DNA of 64,000 nucleotides, taken from positions 1,240,001 through 1,304,000 of the forward strand of contig PSQN01000006.1 of NCBI GenBank assembly GCA_002989075.1. Reading direction: 5' to 3'. The DNA is from Arthonia radiata. Taxonomy: Eukaryota > Ascomycota > Arthoniomycetes > Arthoniales > Arthoniaceae. Position numbers and translations under genes: made by a program. Below are positions 1-9,750 of this stretch, piece after piece (the first letter of the stretch is position 1; each line of letters starts with the position of its first letter). The notes beneath the pieces are model-generated. The model did not search any database. It saw nothing but the letters and a program-made list of their open reading frames with translations, and was not told the DNA's origin.

Positions 1-1648
1 CATGTGCGACGTCCCGTCAGCCATATATGTATGGGCAATGAATCACACAATGTCAGAAACAGGAGCGCTGACCACATCGATAGGCCTTTCCTTTCGATCC
101 AAATCCAGAGTGGAGCCACTTCTACAGTCGAGGCGAGGAGATACTCGACTACTTCCAAAAGACCGTCAAGAAATGGAACCTGGATCGAGATATTCGATTC
201 AACACCATGGTGAAGAGTGCGCATTGGCAGGAAGACAGGTCTCAATGGCAGCTGACGGTCCAGCGTCGAGGGGAAGCCGAGAGGGTGGAATACGCAGACG
301 TACTGGTATCAGCTCGTGGCTTCCTGTCCCAGTGGAAGTGGCCGAACATATCTGGATTGCATGACTTCAGAGGTCAGCTAGTCCACTCTGCAGGATGGAA
401 GCACGACTACGACTACACCCATAAACGCATAGCATTGATCGGGAACGGCTCCTCAGGCATACAGATTCTGCCAGAAATGGCCAAACTGTCCGGTACCCAA
501 GTTACTTGCTTCCAACGTGGTCCCACCTGGGTCGTCTCGCGCATGACACCCGCAAAATTACTGGGTAAGGATGATCCCAGCTTCAACCCTGAGTACACGG
601 AAGAGGACAAAGCCAGCTTCCGCGCCAACCCGGACGAGATGAAGGACTATCGTAAACTCATACAAGGGCGGATCAACAAGCTTTTCCGCATGTTTGTCAA
701 AGGGTCCACTGAGAATCTTGAGTCGACCGACTTCGCCCGTAAGCAAATGGCCGACAAGCTCAACAATGACCCTGAGCTCTGTGACAAGCTCATACCTAAA
801 TGGGAGCTCGGCTGCCGCCGCATTACGCCCGGTCAAGGCTATCTTGAGTCTTTCACGCAATCCAATGTTCATCTCACCAATTCAGCTATCACACACATTG
901 ATGCGACGGGCGTGAACACTGAAGACGGCGAACATCACGATGTGGACGTCGTCATCTGTGCCACTGGCTTCGACGTGAGTCAAGTCCCAAACTTCTTTGT
1001 CGTGGGTCGAAACGGTGTCTCCCTCGCGCAGAAGTGGTCAAAAGAGCCCGAGAGCTACATCAGTGTTGCGTGCCCGGAGATGCCCAACTACTTCATTTTC
1101 ACCGGCCCAAATGCCACCGTCGGTCATGGTTCACTGCTGTATTCAATGTCGTGGGCCGCGGACTGGATGGTGCAGTGGTTCGCTAAGATGGCCACCGAAG
1201 ACATTGCGAGTGTGGCGCCAAAACAGGACGTGGTGGATGAGTTTGTGAGATACAGTGATCAGATACACAAGACCTTGACGTGGACTGGTGGTTGTAGGAG
1301 TTGGTACAAAGGCAATAGAGTGGATGGACGTGTTACGGTAAGTCAACAGCACTTCAGCCGCCTTTTATGGATGCCTGCATTGCAAATTTTGCTATACGCC
1401 GGCAGGGCGTCAGCGGACGACATCCAACAATATTTGATCTACATCATGGTGAGTGCTGACGCTACAGACAGGCAACATTCGCAGGAAGCGTGCTTTTATT
1501 CCACAAGCTTGTCGAGCGCGTTCGACCAGAGGACTTCGACATTCGGTACCGAGACGCACGCAACCGATGGGGAGCCATGCTTGGTAACGGCTTCACGAGC
1601 TTTGAGCTGGACGACGAGAATGACTTGAGCTGGTACGTTACCCAGTGA
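1..1648 (+). CDS. Flavin-containing / Baeyer-Villiger-type monooxygenase, 5' end cut by window edge
   Basis: This is an FAD- and NADPH-dependent monooxygenase that inserts oxygen into ketones or other soft substrates; the natural substrate cannot be read from sequence. Seen: the end of an exon (to 28) with the CDVPSAIY segment usual after the FAD site, an intron at 29-83, exon 84-1337, an intron at 1338-1471 and a last exon 1472-1648 ending in TGA. The reading frame is continuous across these joins. The long exon carries the family fingerprint FRGQLVHSAGW (FxGxxxHxxxW), the NADPH Rossmann motif GNGSSG just after it, and the late CATGF motif. At least 486 residues are encoded; the N-terminal FAD-binding GxGxxG lies outside the window. 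The family assignment is secure; whether it is a true Baeyer-Villiger enzyme is inference. Confidence 0.9.
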
Positions 1649-1874
1649 GAGAATACTCATACCCGAGCAGTGCCAAGATGTTGAGCGCGCATACCGAAAT
1701 AGTGCTATTCTCGAGGAAGCCGCACATACAGCAAGAAGCTAGCGCAGTAAGTACTTTGTGAAGATAAAGACATAACTTGCTCCTGGCGAAGGCTCTGACT
1801 TTATGCTGATACTGAATGCCTCTCAACAACGCCCGGTATTCTGACTTGACAGGGACAATATGTCCCGCGGTCTC

Positions 1875-2350
1875 TCACTCACCCAGCGAGATGATCTCTT
1901 TCCAGTCTTGGGCAGTGTCGTCGTCATATTCCTGGTCGAAGAACCTCACCTCGTACTCCTCCGTCTCAGGCAAGTACCTCCACATATGTTAGTATCGCAT
2001 GTTAGCCCACCAGCATCTAACGCAGCTGCTACTCACTCGACCGCCACGTATCGGCAAGGGACCTCAGTCCGCTGCTCATACTTCTCTCGTTCGGCATTCA
2101 ACTTGTTTATTTTGGCACATAGTCTCGCTACCAGGAGGTCGTCCGCGCCCGGCGGTAGCCCAAATATTGCGAACACCATTTCGTGTTTGTCTTTATTGAT
2201 GGTCGTCGAGAAACAGCGGTCCGACGACGATGTCACTTTCTCCTTGACAAACTCGCGATCGGCCGGCCAAGCATCGGCGTTGTTCTCAGGTCCTTCTTCG
2301 TGCAGATGTTGGCAGTAGCTCACGAAGCGTGCCAGTTCCGTTTGCGTCAT
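1875..2350 (-). CDS. Hypothetical protein, tandem paralog A (138 aa)
   Basis: Two-exon gene of unknown function. Exon 1 is 2037-2350 (314 nt, starting MTQTELARF) and exon 2 is 1875-1977 (ending ISLGE), with a 59-bp intron (GTGAGT...AG) at 1978-2036 that removes an otherwise in-frame stop. The product is acidic and has no signal peptide or membrane segment. It is the sister of the next gene: exon 1 has the identical length of 314 nt, the intron phase is the same, and the same blocks align, for example ARFVSYCQHL with PRFFAAIKEAL, and EYEVRFF with EYSLRLF, followed by a D-W pair near the C-terminus. Pairwise identity is low, so the duplication is old or the pair evolves quickly. I do not recognise the family. 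Confidence 0.7.
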
Positions 2351-2795
2351 TCTGATGTCTGCGTCGCGAGCTTGCGGTGATAGTATCGTTGTGATGAAGA
2401 TTTTGAATGTGCAGGAAAGTCCGAAGAGTAAGCAAGCATCAAAGGTAAGTTCACAGCGTCCACACTTCAGCTTCTGTGGTATCTTGTGGCCTAGTAAAGC
2501 GCCCAGAGTCTCGGTGTCAGAAGCGCAATCTGCTCGAATTGACGCCCATGCTCCTCAATTCTTCTTACATTGTTGTCACGAACGCTCCACGATACTAAGT
2601 GATTCGCAAACAGAGCGGGGGCGTACGCGCCTGCAAACGTATAACAAGAGCGCTACAAACACCTGACAAGAGCCAACACCGACAGTAGATTAAACATTAT
2701 CTGGCTAAACAATGAGAAGCTCATGAAAGCCTTCGAGTGCAGCAGAAAAGGAACGATACATCATGAGCGTTGTCAGACTGCCCGCGCCTCCTTCT
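2351..2795. other. Intergenic, nothing recognised
   Basis: Spacer between the two tandem paralogs; it must hold the promoter of paralog A and the 3' end of paralog B. No convincing frame or repeat was seen. Confidence 0.5.
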
Positions 2796-3289
2796 CTAAT
2801 GTTGACCCGAAGCAATCGAGATCCCCGTCTCCCAATCAAGTTGCGTGGGCTCACCGGCGATTGGAGCAAAAAGTCTGAGAGAGTATTCCTCGCCTAGGTG
2901 CTGGCCCCTGCGACATATCAGTATCAGTCCTCGCGTCCGCTTGACAGTAGTACCGCTCATCAGGCCAAGCAATACCGCGACAGTTCCAGCGTCGGCGCAT
3001 CACTGATCTCAGTTCCCAGCTTGCGATTCAAGTTCTTCTGGCTGATCAGGTACTTCGCCCAGTCCTCTTTCTTCGGATCGAGCTCCGTATCTTTGGGCAT
3101 GAGCAGCGCGACCGTGAGGTGCTCGTCGTCACGGCCGGAGACGTGGAACCAGTGGCTTGCGGGGGCCGCGAGTACCTTGACTTTCGCTTGCTCGAGTGTT
3201 GTGGGGTTCCAGGCGGTGTCTGAGATTTGGAGGGCCTCTTTGATTGCGGCGAAGAAGCGTGGGAGCTCGGGGTGGTCGGGCTCGGACAT
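2796..3289 (-). CDS. Hypothetical protein, tandem paralog B (141 aa)
   Basis: Two-exon gene of unknown function, paralog of the gene at 1875-2350. The start is taken at MSEPDHPELPRFF (3289), because it gives an exon 1 of exactly 314 nt like the sister gene; the frame stays open upstream to 3445, so a longer N-terminus is possible. Exon 1 is 2976-3289, the intron 2908-2975 (GTATTG...CGCAG, 68 bp) and exon 2 2796-2907, ending ASGQH. The splice adds the block GEEYSLRLFAP, which aligns with the C-terminal exon of the sister. There is no signal peptide, membrane helix or known motif. Shared exon length, phase and strand make tandem duplication the simplest explanation. Confidence 0.7.
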
Positions 3290-3775
3290 GGTGGTTGTGG
3301 GTTGGACTTGTGTGGTGATTGAGGTACGTTGCTTTGGTGGTGATGGAGCGTTGCTGTGGGCGATGCTGGGTGGAGAGTTGTCTGAAGAACACGCAAACAG
3401 TAGCAGAAGCCACGCCCTCTTATAACACTCAAATGGCACCTCCATGAAACACCACGTTATGGTAACAAAGGCTGGTCAGGTACGCCGTCGCGCGGTCCAC
3501 GTCTACGCAAGGACAGTACAAAAGGTTGATCGCGGCCTTTCAAGGAGACTCGGCCACGGACGAATTATTGTGGGATACGTTAGGCCGTCGATGGTTATGC
3601 GCCGAAGACACTGGCAGGACAGCCCCCACGATGACTGGAATCGGCTCAGCAAAGCGCGAATATGGATGCCGTTCACTGGCCCGGGACGAAATGCGATACA
3701 CAGGCATCGAAAGGTGTGTGTGCGGCTGCTCGAGGGCACCGAGACGCTCAGCTTACCATGCTTGTCAACCTAACT
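3290..3775. other. Intergenic, nothing recognised
   Basis: Upstream region of paralog B. Overlapping short frames exist on both strands but none shows protein-like composition or splice support. Confidence 0.4.
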
Positions 3776-4262
3776 TGCCGATATTGTCATTGCTGTCAGC
3801 TGAGCATGTGTGTGGGTTGAGGAATCTTTCACGTCCAAGGGGATACAGCTACGCCGGATCTTTGGCATCGTTACGACAGTCTTAGATACCAAATGGCTCT
3901 TACGTGCACGCTCGACCTCCAGCAGTCGTGCGTGTCAGGACAGCATGCCGATATTGTCATTACAGTCAGCAGAGCGTTCGTGTAGGTTGAGGAATCTTTC
4001 ACGTCCGAGGGGATACAGCTACGCCGGATCTTTGGCATCGCTACGACAGTACGTGATACCAAATTGATCTCATGAACACGCTCGACGTCCAGCAATTCTG
4101 CATGTCAGAAAAGCGTGCCGACATTGTCGTTACTGTCAGCAGAGCGTTTATGGAGGCTGAATAATACTGCAATCTCGGGGAATGCCAGCTACGCCGCCTC
4201 TCTGCCATCTCTGCGACAGTTCCAGATACTGAATTGCTCTTATGTATACGCTCGACATCCAC
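3776..4262. repeat. 170-bp tandem repeat, about 2.9 copies
   Basis: Three head-to-tail units begin with TGCCGATATTGTCAT-like sequence at 3776, 3946 and 4116, so the period is 170 bp each time. The block GGTTGAGGAATCTTTCACGTCC followed by GGGGATACAGCTACGCCGGA is nearly perfect between units 1 and 2 and more diverged in unit 3, which stops about 20 bp short. The unit length is not a multiple of three and no frame crosses all copies, so this is not a coding repeat. It sits in the intergenic space between an unknown gene and the channel gene, and could be a local satellite or a regulatory array. Confidence 0.85.
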
Positions 4263-4687
4263 CATACCTGATCATCTCATAGCCCAGCGTTCTAGAACAT
4301 AACACTACGTATATCGATCGTTCTTTCTCACAGCAGCGGCATCTAGAGACCAGAAAAAGTAGTAGTAGTGAATGATCTCACATTCAATTCTATACAATCA
4401 CACCATGCCAGCGAGCGTAACAACGCCCGCCTGCTCTTTTCCAACCTCCCAAAAAGGGCGTAATGCCTATATAAACGATCGACTATACCACTCATATCTA
4501 TGCTTTTGTGCTGCCAGAACATCATCCGTGTCTCATTAGTGTACGTTCTTCCCTCCTAACGTCGTCTTCATCTGCTTGCTCACCAAGCCCTCAATCCTCA
4601 TAATCACCTTTCCCTCCCCACCACCCAATCAGCCCATCATCCACCCCAATCATCCAGTCAACCCACCATCCACCCCAACCACCACGA
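4263..4687. other. 3' flank of channel gene
   Basis: Gene-free space downstream of the channel gene stop codon, with pyrimidine-rich CCACC runs near 4615-4690. Nothing else is recognised. Confidence 0.4.
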
Positions 4688-7324
4688 CTACAGCCCCGTC
4701 CTCGGACTCGGCTGCCCAGGCAACCCTCCATACGCCCCGGCGGGCAACCTCGGCAGCGCCTCCGGCTCCTCCTCCTCCTCCCTCCTCCGATCACCACGAC
4801 TCGCCGCTCTCGGCGGTGCCTCCACATGCACCGTCGGCGTCGGCGGAATCCCCTCCTGTTCCTCCCTCCGCCGCGCCCCAAGACTCTTCGTGCTCTTCAC
4901 ACTGGGACTGCTATACAAACTCCGCCTGGGATTATTACTGCTCTTCCGCCGCCCCTTCAGCGTCTCCTTCCGCAACAACCCCCTCACCTCCTCCAACTCC
5001 GGTCCCTCGACCTTCTGCCGATCCTTCAAATCGTCGCTATGATCCCGCGACTTATCCACCGCGGCGTTCCGCTCGTTCAGGCTCTTCACCGCATGCATCT
5101 CGCTCGGCGCCGTGGTCCGCTTATCGCTGGACCCGCCGTCCTTCCGCGTCGGCACCATGCGTGCGCCCTCCTTCGCGGCCGCGGCGTCCGCTTTGTTCTG
5201 GTCGGCCAGCTGCGGCGGGATCGCGACGGAGTAGCTCGGGTTCGCCTTGTCGCCGAGGCTTGCGCCGCCGCCGCCAGGGCCATTGATCGGGATCCGGCGG
5301 AGAGCCAGGACGAGCGCGCACATGAACTTGCTGCGCCTAGCAGCGCGGACGGCCTCGTTGGACCAGTTGGACTTGTGCATGATATCCACTTTCAGCTGCA
5401 TCTTGTCCATGTCGCCGATACTGAGGACTTGAATGTCAAGGTCTGGGAAGAAGTCGCGGGAGTTGGCGGGGTCGAGGACGAACTTCGTCATCTCAGAGCG
5501 GAGGAGCTGGATGTCTTCGAAGGTGGTGGCGAAGTCGATGGAGATGGTGAGTTGTTCGCGCATGGCGATGGAGCGGGTGACGTTGTTGATCCAGAGGGAG
5601 TTCAGGATAATGTGGGGCACCTGAACGAGCTGGTTGGACTGGACCTTGCGGAAGACGGAGAAGAGGAGGGAGATGTGCTCGACGATGAGGGCTTCGTCGG
5701 AGACGTGAACGCGATCGCCGATGTCGTAGGGGTGCTTGACGAAGAGGAAGATGCAGGAGCCGAGGAACTCCTGGCAGGTGGTGGCGAAGACGAAGGAGAG
5801 CGAGAGAAGGGCTGTGCCGGTGGTGGCGAGCGTGGTGTAGAAGGTAGTGACGAGGAAGGAGACGAGGACCAGCACGACGGCGATGAAGACGACGCCCATG
5901 AGGAGGCGGTCGAGGACCTTGATGGCTTGGTCGACGTCCTGCAGGGAGCTGGAGATGGCGTGGCGCTCGCGCCCGAACTCGGTGACGGTGAGGATCATTT
6001 CGTCGAGAGATACGTCGCCGTTAGCGTCGCGGTCGAGGGCGCTGAAGCAGGCTTCCGCCTCGGGCTGGCGGCCGGCGCCGAGGACTTCGACCACGTCGTC
6101 CATGTAGAGAGCGTCGTTACCTTCGACTACAAAGGAGAGCCAGATGCGTCGCGCAAGGGCTTCGGCAGACTTGTTCTTTTCGAGCGCTTGCACCACGATA
6201 CCGTGCGCGCTATCCGGGTTAAACAAGTCCTTGCCTGTCACTTCGTGGGCGACGTGGCCAAAGGCGCCCGTAACTTTGTCGCCAATCTTGTCACCAACGC
6301 GAGCCATTCCCCGAACAAAGCGCATGGGTGTGGCTGCTCCAGATTTGTCATGCTTCCTGGTGTCGACGACTATGCTGTCGCTGATGACTGCATCCTCCTC
6401 AGCGAACTCTTCACAAAACGCTGGAAACATTGCTCGGCTGGCATCGTAGAGCAGACTAAGCAAAAAGATACTGTGCTTCGAGTCCTTGATCCGGAAGTTG
6501 AACTGTTTTCGATGGTAGCCGATAGATAGAGACTGGATAAACACCCGTTCGATGAGAAGAATAAGTGTGCCAATAAGCGCAGAGGCAAGGATGCGCTCGA
6601 CGATGCTGACCCAGTGCGGCGCGTTCAATGAAAGACCAGGCCGATTTGGATCAGGGGTCTGTGAAGGGTCACCGGGCAAGTCTGCAGTAATGGGCCTGAA
6701 AGTGGCCAACGAGATTAAAGCCCAGCCGACAAGTGATATGGGGATTTCAAGAGCTTTGATAACCTGCGAATACTTTCGCACACCAGGGCTGACAACCCCA
6801 ACCAGTGCCTGGAAAACGAAGGGAAGATAATGAGCGAAGGCTTTGGATATCCAGAGGCCGCACCAGGCGACCAGGAGCCAGCTGAAGAACCATTGAGTAG
6901 GCACGCCGCCGATATTAGACTGCTTTTTAACAAGATGGCAAACAACGATCGGGATTGCAAGTATTATACCGACCGGAACGACGTAGACCAGATATTTCGT
7001 GACGACAGAGAAGTTTGTGAATTTGTCGTAGAACACCCCCATCTTCGTCACTACATCATCCTCCTCATCGTGGTCTGGCATGTTCCCGGCGGCGGTCTGT
7101 GCAGCCATGCCGGGCTTGATGCTTCTTCGATGTCCACTCCCCGCAGGATTGCTGTGCAACCCCTGCTTCTCATTGTTGGGGGAGGGAGGGTGGTAAGAGG
7201 CGGCGGGGGAGGGCACGCGGTTCATGGGGATGTTGACGGTGCTGTCACCGGGTTGCAGACGCTGGAATCCTTGCCTTGAGAAGCGGTGGTTGTTTGAGTT
7301 GGGAGTGTTGTGAAAAGAGGCCAT
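4688..7324 (-). CDS. MscS-type mechanosensitive channel with EF-hand (Msy1/Msy2-like)
   Basis: This is a calcium-regulated mechanosensitive ion channel of the fungal/plant MscS family; the fission yeast Msy1 and Msy2 proteins act in the endoplasmic reticulum during hypo-osmotic shock. It is a single 878-codon frame without introns. Order seen: a polar N-terminus (1-95), several hydrophobic helices (about 105-280), an EF-hand with the loop DRDANGDVSLDE (about 445-460), two further membrane helices, and the MscS pore/beta region with FVKHPYDIGDRV and HIILNSLWINNVTRS (about 540-620). The last 170 residues are disordered and very rich in R, E, P and S. The start MASFHNTPNS is the first Met of the frame. 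The long plus-strand open frame across this gene is a codon-bias shadow. Confidence 0.93.
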   Translation of the reverse strand: MASFHNTPNSNNHRFSRQGFQRLQPGDSTVNIPMNRVPSPAASYHPPSPNNEKQGLHSNPAGSGHRRSIKPGMAAQTAAGNMPDHDEEDDVVTKMGVFYDKFTNFSVVTKYLVYVVPVGIILAIPIVVCHLVKKQSNIGGVPTQWFFSWLLVAWCGLWISKAFAHYLPFVFQALVGVVSPGVRKYSQVIKALEIPISLVGWALISLATFRPITADLPGDPSQTPDPNRPGLSLNAPHWVSIVERILASALIGTLILLIERVFIQSLSIGYHRKQFNFRIKDSKHSIFLLSLLYDASRAMFPAFCEEFAEEDAVISDSIVVDTRKHDKSGAATPMRFVRGMARVGDKIGDKVTGAFGHVAHEVTGKDLFNPDSAHGIVVQALEKNKSAEALARRIWLSFVVEGNDALYMDDVVEVLGAGRQPEAEACFSALDRDANGDVSLDEMILTVTEFGRERHAISSSLQDVDQAIKVLDRLLMGVVFIAVVLVLVSFLVTTFYTTLATTGTALLSLSFVFATTCQEFLGSCIFLFVKHPYDIGDRVHVSDEALIVEHISLLFSVFRKVQSNQLVQVPHIILNSLWINNVTRSIAMREQLTISIDFATTFEDIQLLRSEMTKFVLDPANSRDFFPDLDIQVLSIGDMDKMQLKVDIMHKSNWSNEAVRAARRSKFMCALVLALRRIPINGPGGGGASLGDKANPSYSVAIPPQLADQNKADAAAAKEGARMVPTRKDGGSSDKRTTAPSEMHAVKSLNERNAAVDKSRDHSDDLKDRQKVEGPELEEVRGLLRKETLKGRRKSSNNPRRSLYSSPSVKSTKSLGARRREEQEGIPPTPTVHVEAPPRAASRGDRRREEEEEPEALPRLPAGAYGGLPGQPSPRTGL

Positions 7325-8595
7325 GTGCGTACACTTGGCAGAGATCGGTTGGTCGGTCAGATCTGCATTGATTATGGACGGGTGCGGAAAGCTGTCTGAG
7401 CACCAGGCCGAAGTGTTCTATTATTTGGTAGGGGGATCCCGAGGGTGGGTCTGAATTAAGCTGTGGGCCGTGTAGATGAGCAGTGAAGTGCAATGCTTGT
7501 CAATGAGTGACTGGTAGCTGACTGGTGTCGCGATAAAAACAGCAGCAAATGAAACGAGTGTGAGAGCGGCGGATTAAAGCTATGGGATGGAAGAGCAGGG
7601 CAAAGAGAAATGGTGGTGGAGAAGGGAGAGGAATTCAAGAACCAGGAGAAGGCTGAACCCTGGTTCCTGGGATGGCAACCCTTTTCCCTCTTCGGGTATG
7701 TATGTTAGCCCCCGACACGCTTAATATAGACTAGCTTCAGGACCCGAAACACGATGGGGGGCAGAATGTCAAAACACTTCAACGTCACCAACGCAAACAG
7801 AAGGCCCCATGGTCAGTCTACGTTGCTTCAATTCTCTGTTTATTGTTATCGACGTCTTGGTCCGGTGTCCAGGAGAGACACTCAAGTCATCATTGCCACT
7901 GAATGGAACTGCTGCATTGCGGCATAAGGCTGATCTCGCCGAAGCCTATCACCAATCCCGCCCGTCCAACACAGCCCTATTCGAGCTTTTCTCAAACGTG
8001 TCCACGTTGAGTCTCAATGCGATACTTGAAACTTGAGGCTCAACTGCTCGCATACTTCGGTATCCCCACGTGGAAACCCGTCTCGTTCCCATGCCTGCAG
8101 CGCCGCGACAACAGCACGTCAAGTGCTGTAACTATTCCTCTGTTGCAGTGAGGCTATGGTACCCGTCTCCGCGGCGGAGAGCAATTTGATCACAATTAAG
8201 CCGGAGCGTGTCCTTCCGCCAAGGTCTTTACCGACCTCGGCGGCATAGGGGAGGCTTGACTAAGTCTGGTCGCACACCTCCTCTTCATCCTCCCATGGTT
8301 GTATTTGTGAGTTCTGGGTAGCAAGGCTAAGGCAGCAGGATTGGCCGCTCTTTGCAATGCGAATGTCTCGTCTTGGCATCAGTATGCCTTACTTTTGTCG
8401 AAGAATGTTCGAGCCTGATTTCTGGACAGCTAGGCGACGGTATTTCTCCGAACTTCAAACATTGGCCTGGCCATGGAGTTGCCCCTGGGTGACTTGTTTG
8501 AGCGGCCGGCAGTGTTCCTTTCGCATTATTTCGGATCAGCCATTTTTGCAACGCTGATCGCGAAGCTCGCATAGCTTTTGCGCAACCAACCTTAA
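7325..8595. other. Long intergenic region upstream of the channel gene
   Basis: This 1.27-kb stretch contains the promoter side of the channel gene (pyrimidine-rich on the minus strand at 7500-7650) and the 3' side of IES6. Short frames (for example 7809-8036) look random. A GC-rich palindrome CTCCGCGGCGGAG lies near 8165. No gene is supported. Confidence 0.45.
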
Positions 8596-9189
8596 TTACT
8601 TGAGGACGAAGTGCGCTCCGCGAGCGATCAAGTACGCCTCGATGGGATGCTGTCCCAAAGTGCGGACGGTGTTGAAGATCTCGCCATTGTGATACCTGAG
8701 CTTGGATTTGGGATCTGTATACAGTGCTGGTAGTCCTGTGACGTCGCAATACCGCCTCTGGCTACTAGGGTGCAGAGACGGAGCAGACTCGATATTGGTG
8801 TATGTAATGGAAGGTGGAACGTTCGCACCGGCTCTCTCGCTCTTCACTTGCTGTGCACTCTGCTCTAGTGCCAGTCTTGAGAGGTTCTGATCTGCTTTCT
8901 CGAGGTTCGGTTTGGACTGCACGCCGTTGACTGATGGGGTTGCGCTCTCTGTCGCTCCGTTGACGGACTCTGGTGTTGGCGTCGCCAGACGACTGTTCTC
9001 TTGCGTGGCTAGTACCGATGCTTCGTTTTTCCGTGCGGCTTCTGATACAATCTGCTTGACGTTCTTGTTCCGCCGCTGAGCAGCGCGCCAGTGGGGATTG
9101 CGAAACGGTTTACGGACGCCGTAGATATCGAGCTTGTCCATCAGCTGTTGGTGGTTGGTCTCGTCCGACGCCTGTGTGATGGGCGCCAT
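8596..9189 (-). CDS. IES6: INO80 chromatin-remodelling complex subunit Ies6 (YL1 C-terminal domain)
   Basis: Ies6 is a subunit of the nuclear INO80 remodeller, where it binds Arp5 to form a module that couples ATP hydrolysis to nucleosome sliding. The 197-residue intronless frame has an N-terminal KPFRNPHWR block (about 27-35), typical of Ies6, a Ser/Thr/Asn-rich linker (60-130), and the YL1 C-terminal domain RYCDVTGLPALYTDP...KLRYHNGEIF (about 146-175), which is diagnostic. Yeast Ies6 is 166 residues, so the length fits. The gene is divergent from DAD4 (239 bp between starts), and its partner ARP5 begins only 560 bp away on the other strand. Confidence 0.93.
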   Translation of the reverse strand: MAPITQASDETNHQQLMDKLDIYGVRKPFRNPHWRAAQRRNKNVKQIVSEAARKNEASVLATQENSRLATPTPESVNGATESATPSVNGVQSKPNLEKADQNLSRLALEQSAQQVKSERAGANVPPSITYTNIESAPSLHPSSQRRYCDVTGLPALYTDPKSKLRYHNGEIFNTVRTLGQHPIEAYLIARGAHFVLK

Positions 9190-9428
9190 GACTACTTCTA
9201 TAGATGTTCCGTTGTCTGAGATGTGAAAAGTGTATTATTGCGGAGGTTCCTGCAACGTGGATGCTTGCCGGTGAGAAAGCGATAAAATTGAAAGTGTTTA
9301 GGTGAAGACCAGAATCGCCGCGTCTGCCGCTACCCTGCACCACTGCACCAACCTCCGTTGACACAAGCGCAACGAAGCAGTCCTGCTCCGTCGAATAAAA
9401 CTGAATCCGCGGATGGTGGCCGTGAAAT
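9190..9428. promoter_or_regulatory. Bidirectional promoter IES6 / DAD4-ARP5
   Basis: Only 239 bp separate the divergent start codons of IES6 (9189, minus) and DAD4 (9429, plus), so this segment must carry both promoters and both 5' leaders. No clear TATA box is visible, as is common for housekeeping genes. Confidence 0.6.
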
Positions 9429-9717
9429 ATGGTAGGACAGCTCGTCACGAAGGTTGGAACTCAAGGAAAGAAGGTTGACACAGCCCGCACAGGAAAGCCC
9501 GCATGAACATCAGCAGAACCTCTTGTTCTCCCGCATCATCACCAACGTCGAGAAGCTGAATGAAGCGGTGTCGGTCCTGAACAAGTCTCTGCAGGATATC
9601 AACTTCCAGAACATGAACGTAGAGCTCGTGGCGCAGATGTTCAAGAACTATCAATCTAACGTGCTGTTTCACCTCGAAGCAACGGACAACCTCAAGGACC
9701 CTACAGAAGAGAAGTAA
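9429..9717 (+). CDS. DAD4: DASH complex subunit Dad4, start codon alone on exon 1
   Basis: Dad4 is a 70-odd-residue helical subunit of the DASH/Dam1 ring that links kinetochores to microtubule plus ends. The spliced model has exon 1 = ATG only (9429-9431), an intron at 9432-9492 (GTAGGA...TTGAC...GCACAG, 61 bp) and exon 2 9493-9717, giving 75 residues that begin [12 protein letters not shown]. Yeast Dad4 begins MENPHEQVQ, so the splice restores the conserved N-terminus. An unspliced Met at 9454 in the same frame would give an odd 12-residue extension ([12 protein letters not shown]...) that the family lacks. The C-terminal FHLEATDN block matches the yeast FHLEATNN. The stop lies just 33 bp before the ARP5 start. 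Confidence 0.9.
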
Positions 9718-9750
9718 GATCGTATATAAGCATACCTATATTCCACCAAA

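Noticed and set aside
3776-4262. CRISPR-like array
   Set aside because: The units are 170 bp and contiguous, without unique spacers, in a eukaryotic genome; this is an ordinary tandem repeat.
4826-6529. 567-codon open frame on the plus strand
   Set aside because: It lies wholly antisense to the MscS-type channel gene, has a composition dominated by E, D, G and V that mirrors GC-rich codons, and shows no domain.
9454-9492. Upstream Met for Dad4
   Set aside because: It would add 12 residues absent from the family, while splicing ATG directly to 9493 gives the conserved start.
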